Assembly (NCBI GenBank): GCA_002751075.1
Contig: NAOQ01000053.1
Coordinates: forward strand, 78,231 to 88,341
DNA length: 10,111 bases
Reading direction: 5' to 3'
Origin: Ichthyophonus hoferi
Taxonomy: Eukaryota; Opisthokonta; Ichthyosporea; Ichthyophonida; Ichthyophonidae
Shown here one piece after another: positions 7,201-10,111 of this stretch; position 1 is the first letter of the stretch, and every line of letters starts with the position of its first letter. The notes below the pieces were generated by a model. The model saw nothing but the letters and a program-made list of their open reading frames with translations, was not told the DNA's origin and did no database searches. Position numbers and translations under genes: made by a program.

Positions 7201-9940
7201 TTAAATTACTTATGCAATAGCTTGTAACTATCTAACTTTAATGTGAACGGGATGATTGGGTGAATAGAATTCTGAGCAAGGTACAGCCAATGGCCGTGAC
7301 CTATGGCATTGGTACGTTTCCTCTCCAATATAATTGACTGTATGCTCATCTAATTACATGATCCTACTTATATAATGTCTTGCCATTGCAAGTAGATAGT
7401 TATATGTTGCTTGCAATTGGTTACGCACATTACACCTTGCCTATAATTGGGCCTGATTGGCTTTATGTTTTATATAATTAACTAAATATATTGATTGGAT
7501 TGATTGGATAAGGGTTGGAGAATTTTAGGTGGGAGAGGTACTGTGTGGAAAGGAATATGTTTATTGGTCTTGCTAACTGATGTCATACATACTACTTATA
7601 CCATATATAGTAATAAACCATATATAGCAATAAATAACACTATCATATATACATACATATACATATACACATACACCTACATACATAATATCCTACTATT
7701 ATACTATTACACTATCATACTATCATACATATACACATATATACATATATCTTACATACATAATATCACACTATCATACTATTGTATATATACATACTAT
7801 CATACATATATATATACATACTATCATACATATATACATATATACATATACATATATACATATATACATATACATATATGCACATTATCTTACCATATCC
7901 TACATACATACATACATATACATATACACATATATGCATATTATCCTACCATATCCTACCATATCCTACTATCATGCTATCATACATATATGCATATTAT
8001 TCTACCATATCTTACTTACCATATACTACTATCGTACAGGTCATGACGAACATGATCAAGAGGGCCGTGTCATCACTGCAGAATATAAAGACTTTTATCT
8101 CGTTAATACTTATGTTCCTAATTCTGGCCAGAAGTTGGTTAGGTATGATTGATCTAGAGTCACGTGATATAGTAGCTACTCATTGGTGTGATGGGGTATG
8201 GGATGCTGATTATGAGCCACTCAAATTCAATCAAGTGTTTTTGTTTATCTGTTTGTTCGATGATTATTGGTGCTATTAGTATTGTGTAAATGTGATATTT
8301 TTCCAATCAGAATGCATAGCCTGCCACAATGTCACTTTTTCAATAAATATAATTGTATTTTATTTTCATTTTTATATTTTTTAAAATATAATGTTATTTC
8401 ACTTATATACTCTTATTCCATTTATAGCTAGTATCTATTTACTTCACATATACATATTGCATTAAAATGCATTAGCCTATTTACACCTATCATTACAATG
8501 CATCAATATGTCTGCACTCACAGACTGGATTACCGTATGACCTGGGATGATTGCTTCCGAGGCTATCTCTCCTCATTAAATGATAAGAAGCCAGTAATAT
8601 TGTGCGGTGATCTTAATGTAGCGCATAAGGAAATTGATTTGACCAATCCCAAGACCAATCAAAAGTCAGCTGGCTTCACGCCTCAAGAACGGTATAGAGT
8701 TATATGATTGGCTAAGTGTGTGTAATGGAATGTACCAATAGCTTATAGATATCTAGCTGTATATATAGTTAGTTATAAATATTTAATATGGTTATGTATG
8801 TGTATCTATTGGTTGGTTTGTATAATTTTGCACCTATTTAACTCCAATAATGATGACATTATTCCAACCACTGCTCGCTTTCTCTAATGACTATGTGAAC
8901 TGTCTATCAATCTATATATATATATATTGTTATGTTTATTAACCAAATACTAATGCATTTCTTACCATTTCTTAGCACATTAATATAATTAATTAATTAA
9001 TTAAAATCAATTATGCTAATTGCCAATCTTCCCTTCTCTCTCACTCAGGGCCAAGTTTGACATCCTATTAAACCCTGCTCTCTTTGTGGATTCCTTTCGA
9101 CATCTCTACCCCAATAAGACTGGGGCTTATACCTTTTGGACTTATATGAGGAATGCCAGAGCTAGTAATATTGGATGGTATGCTAATTGGTCTATTGCCT
9201 ATTTTATCGCTGTTTTTATTGATTTATAAAAAATTTCCTATTCTTAAAATTGGTGTGTACAAACACTAATCAGTTTCCAATTGGCGTATAAATATATATC
9301 ATTGCTCTCATTGGTGCATGAATGCTCTTTTTTTCTACTAATAGTTCATGTAAATACTTTTAGTTCTGTTGGTGCCTGTGCACACCTTTGTATTTTCATT
9401 GGTGCATGTAAAAACTCCTGTCTTTTTATTGGTGAATGCAAATACACTGTTTTTTCTTATTACCATTGACATGCCTTGCTGTTATTATTGGCTCATGTAC
9501 ACACTTTAACTCACATTACATAACCAGGGAAAAGTTAAGATAATATTATTGGACTCTTTTATAGTCATCCCTTTGTCATTCATACATTGGATTATTAAAT
9601 TTACTATCAACATATTTATAATTGCCATTACTCTACTATTATCTTAGTGATAGTCTTTGGTTATAATTAATGAATTAATTACAACTACTAATGTATGCAT
9701 ATATACAAATATACTATCATAATATCATACTATTTTATTATATTATCACGCTTATAACCATGCACACTACCCAATCACAATCTTACCCCCTCTCCCTCTC
9801 CTTCTTATCTATCTAGGCGTTTAGATTACTTTCTTCTCCCCCCACGCCTTCTCCCTAAACTCATTGATGTCACCCTACACTCCGACGTCAAAGGGTCCGA
9901 TCACTGCCCCGTAGCCATCCAATTAGATATGACTATTTGA
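4082..9940 (+). CDS. APEX1: APEX1: apurinic/apyrimidinic endonuclease 1, complete, 12 exons
   Basis: This is the base-excision-repair endonuclease of the ExoIII family, which cuts DNA 5' to abasic sites. Exons: 4082 (or 4220)-4252, 4643-4720, 5325-5378, 5479-5564, 5747-5795, 6413-6499, 7003-7070, 7268-7311, 8040-8142, 8524-8691, 9049-9177, 9817-9940. All introns are GT-AG. The product is 340 residues from the ATG at 4220 (A at -3, G at +4), or 386 from the in-frame ATG at 4082. Numbering here is from 4220. Residues 1-83 form a charged, probably disordered tail starting MGPKKSKK; the catalytic domain follows from [10 protein letters not shown] (85-94). Active-site residues are N91, E119 (VQEIKC), Y191 and N194 (TYVPNSG), D230 and N232 (GDLNVAH), D303 (WRLDYFL), and D328 with H329 (GSDHCP). 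F286, M290 and W300 of the abasic-site pocket are kept. Differences from human: redox Cys65 is Val88, Asp70 is Asn93 (as in ExoIII), and Arg177 is Gln197. Donors at 6500 (GTTTTA) and 7071 (GTTAGG) are weak, but homology supports both. Confidence 0.96.
4253..4642 (+). other. APEX1 intron 1
   Basis: The intron starts with a consensus GTAAGT and ends in CTACAG with little pyrimidine before it. The acceptor at 4642 is the only nearby AG giving a phase-0 join to the downstream frame. A CTGAC branch-point match sits at 4621-4625, 18 bases upstream. Nothing else is recognisable in the 390 bases. Confidence 0.75.
4721..5324 (+). other. APEX1 intron 2 with (AATT)n run
   Basis: This 604-base phase-0 intron holds an AATT microsatellite at 5286-5309, directly before the TACCCACCCAG acceptor. 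Long frames exist on both strands here (for example minus 5008-5238), but their products resemble no family I know and look like chance. Nothing further is recognisable. Confidence 0.7.
5796..6412 (+). other. APEX1 intron 5, rich in ATTGG/CCAAT
   Basis: This 617-base phase-0 intron lies between the WNING exon and the QEIKC exon. I count about nine ATTGG or CCAAT pentamers in mixed orientation, several in the longer form ATTGGTG. There is no ORF or RNA gene. Confidence 0.7.
6500..7002 (+). other. APEX1 intron 6
   Basis: This 503-base phase-0 intron has a weak donor (GTTTTA) and a good acceptor (TCATCCACTCAG). It contains a palindromic CRE-like TGACGTCA at 6758-6765 next to TATATATAG, and several CCAAT/ATTGG motifs. 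No coding or RNA feature was found. Confidence 0.7.
7640..8039 (+). repeat. Low-complexity ATACAT tract with a 56-bp tandem repeat ending at the exon-9 acceptor
   Basis: Most of APEX1 intron 8 (7312-8039) is ATACATAT/ACTATCATAC low-complexity DNA. Within it, units starting CATATATGCA at 7873, 7929 and 7985 are exactly 56 bases apart. They share TATTATYCTACCATATC and a TACTATC stretch. The third unit ends in ATCGTACAG, which is the splice acceptor of exon 9. Frames of up to 180 codons across this tract are Tyr/Ile/Thr/His strings and are not genes. Confidence 0.8.
8143..8523 (+). other. APEX1 intron 9
   Basis: This 381-base phase-2 intron runs between the TYVPNSG exon and the GDLNVAH exon. 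It starts GTATGA and ends TGCACTCACAG. The middle is T-rich and A-rich with no repeat array or RNA gene that I can see. Confidence 0.7.
8692..9048 (+). other. APEX1 intron 10 with short simple repeats
   Basis: This phase-2 intron holds an AT run near 8912-8928 and a TTAA run at 8986-9004. It also has a perfect 7-bp inverted repeat, AATAATG / CATTATT with a 4-base loop, at 8844-8861. The acceptor is a strong CTCTCTCACTCAG. Confidence 0.7.
9248..9505 (+). repeat. 30-bp tandem repeat, about nine diverged units, in APEX1 intron 11
   Basis: The TTGG core (or its degenerate equivalent) recurs at 9250, 9281, 9311, about 9341, 9369, 9399, 9429, about 9459 and 9488, a period of 28-31 bases. The best units read ATTGGTGCATGTAAA followed by about 15 T-rich bases. 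Units near 9341 and 9459 are degenerate, which suggests an old array. It lies within the 639-base phase-2 intron 9178-9816; the rest of that intron is plain AT-rich DNA. Confidence 0.8.
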
Positions 9941-10077
9941 AGACCCAATGAGGTATTAATGGTCTATGTATATAAAGGATTTATATTATGTTCAAAGTTA
10001 CTATATGTTTGTAGAATGTGTAGTGTTTTAGCGCCGTCAAACCAAAAAGGGAACAGACAAGTACGTCGTTTCCTAGA

Positions 10078-10083
10078 AATAAA
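10078..10083 (+). terminator. Candidate APEX1 poly(A) signal
   Basis: AATAAA is the first full match after the APEX1 stop (TGA at 9938-9940), 138 bases downstream. The interval 9941-10077 has no further open frame of note and fits a short 3' UTR. The window ends 28 bases later, so a downstream GU element cannot be judged. Confidence 0.55.
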
Positions 10084-10111
10084 TAGTATATATCTAAGTT
10101 GTATTATGATA

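Noticed and set aside
7504-8279. Long overlapping plus-strand frames (180 and 165 codons) over the ATACAT tract
   Set aside because: They are Tyr/Ile/Thr/His low-complexity strings forced by the repeat. The second only runs into exon 9 out of frame with the APEX1 reading.
8840-8895. ATGATGA resembling a C box of an intronic C/D snoRNA
   Set aside because: No CTGA D box at a suitable distance and no terminal stem. The motif is part of a short AATAATG/CATTATT inverted repeat.

Overview
The window is AT-rich (roughly 70%), intron-rich animal nuclear DNA carrying two protein-coding genes head to tail on the + strand. I read both by joining exons with GT-AG borders and matching the products to known families from memory. 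The compact genes, many short-to-medium introns, abundant simple repeats and animal-type proteins suggest an early-branching metazoan such as a sponge. That placement is a weak inference; the gene identities are not.

Positions 1-2562 hold the last four exons of a PCID2 gene (TREX-2 mRNA-export subunit, PCI domain). Its introns are full of microsatellites. Positions 2563-4081 are intergenic: mostly plain AT-rich DNA, with a 27-bp tandem duplication, a cluster of four CCAAT boxes and a TATA-like element just before the next gene. Positions 4082-9940 hold a complete 12-exon APEX1 gene (apurinic/apyrimidinic endonuclease 1, ExoIII family), followed by a candidate poly(A) signal at 10078.

Points worth a second look: (1) APEX1 has an in-frame upstream ATG at 4082. 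It adds 46 residues with no acidic residue, ahead of a second ATG whose product begins with a basic, NLS-like tail, which suggests paired mitochondrial and nuclear starts. (2) Two splice sites lie inside tandem repeats: the exon-3 donor of PCID2 is copied four times at about 77-bp spacing, and the exon-9 acceptor of APEX1 is the end of a three-copy 56-bp repeat. (3) The last APEX1 intron holds about nine copies of a 30-bp ATTGG-containing unit. (4) CCAAT/ATTGG is several-fold over-represented throughout the noncoding DNA.

The two genes have no known joint pathway beyond both acting in the nucleus. I found no tRNA, rRNA, CRISPR array, virus-like element or transposon coding region. Apart from the tandem repeats, the noncoding DNA looks unremarkable.
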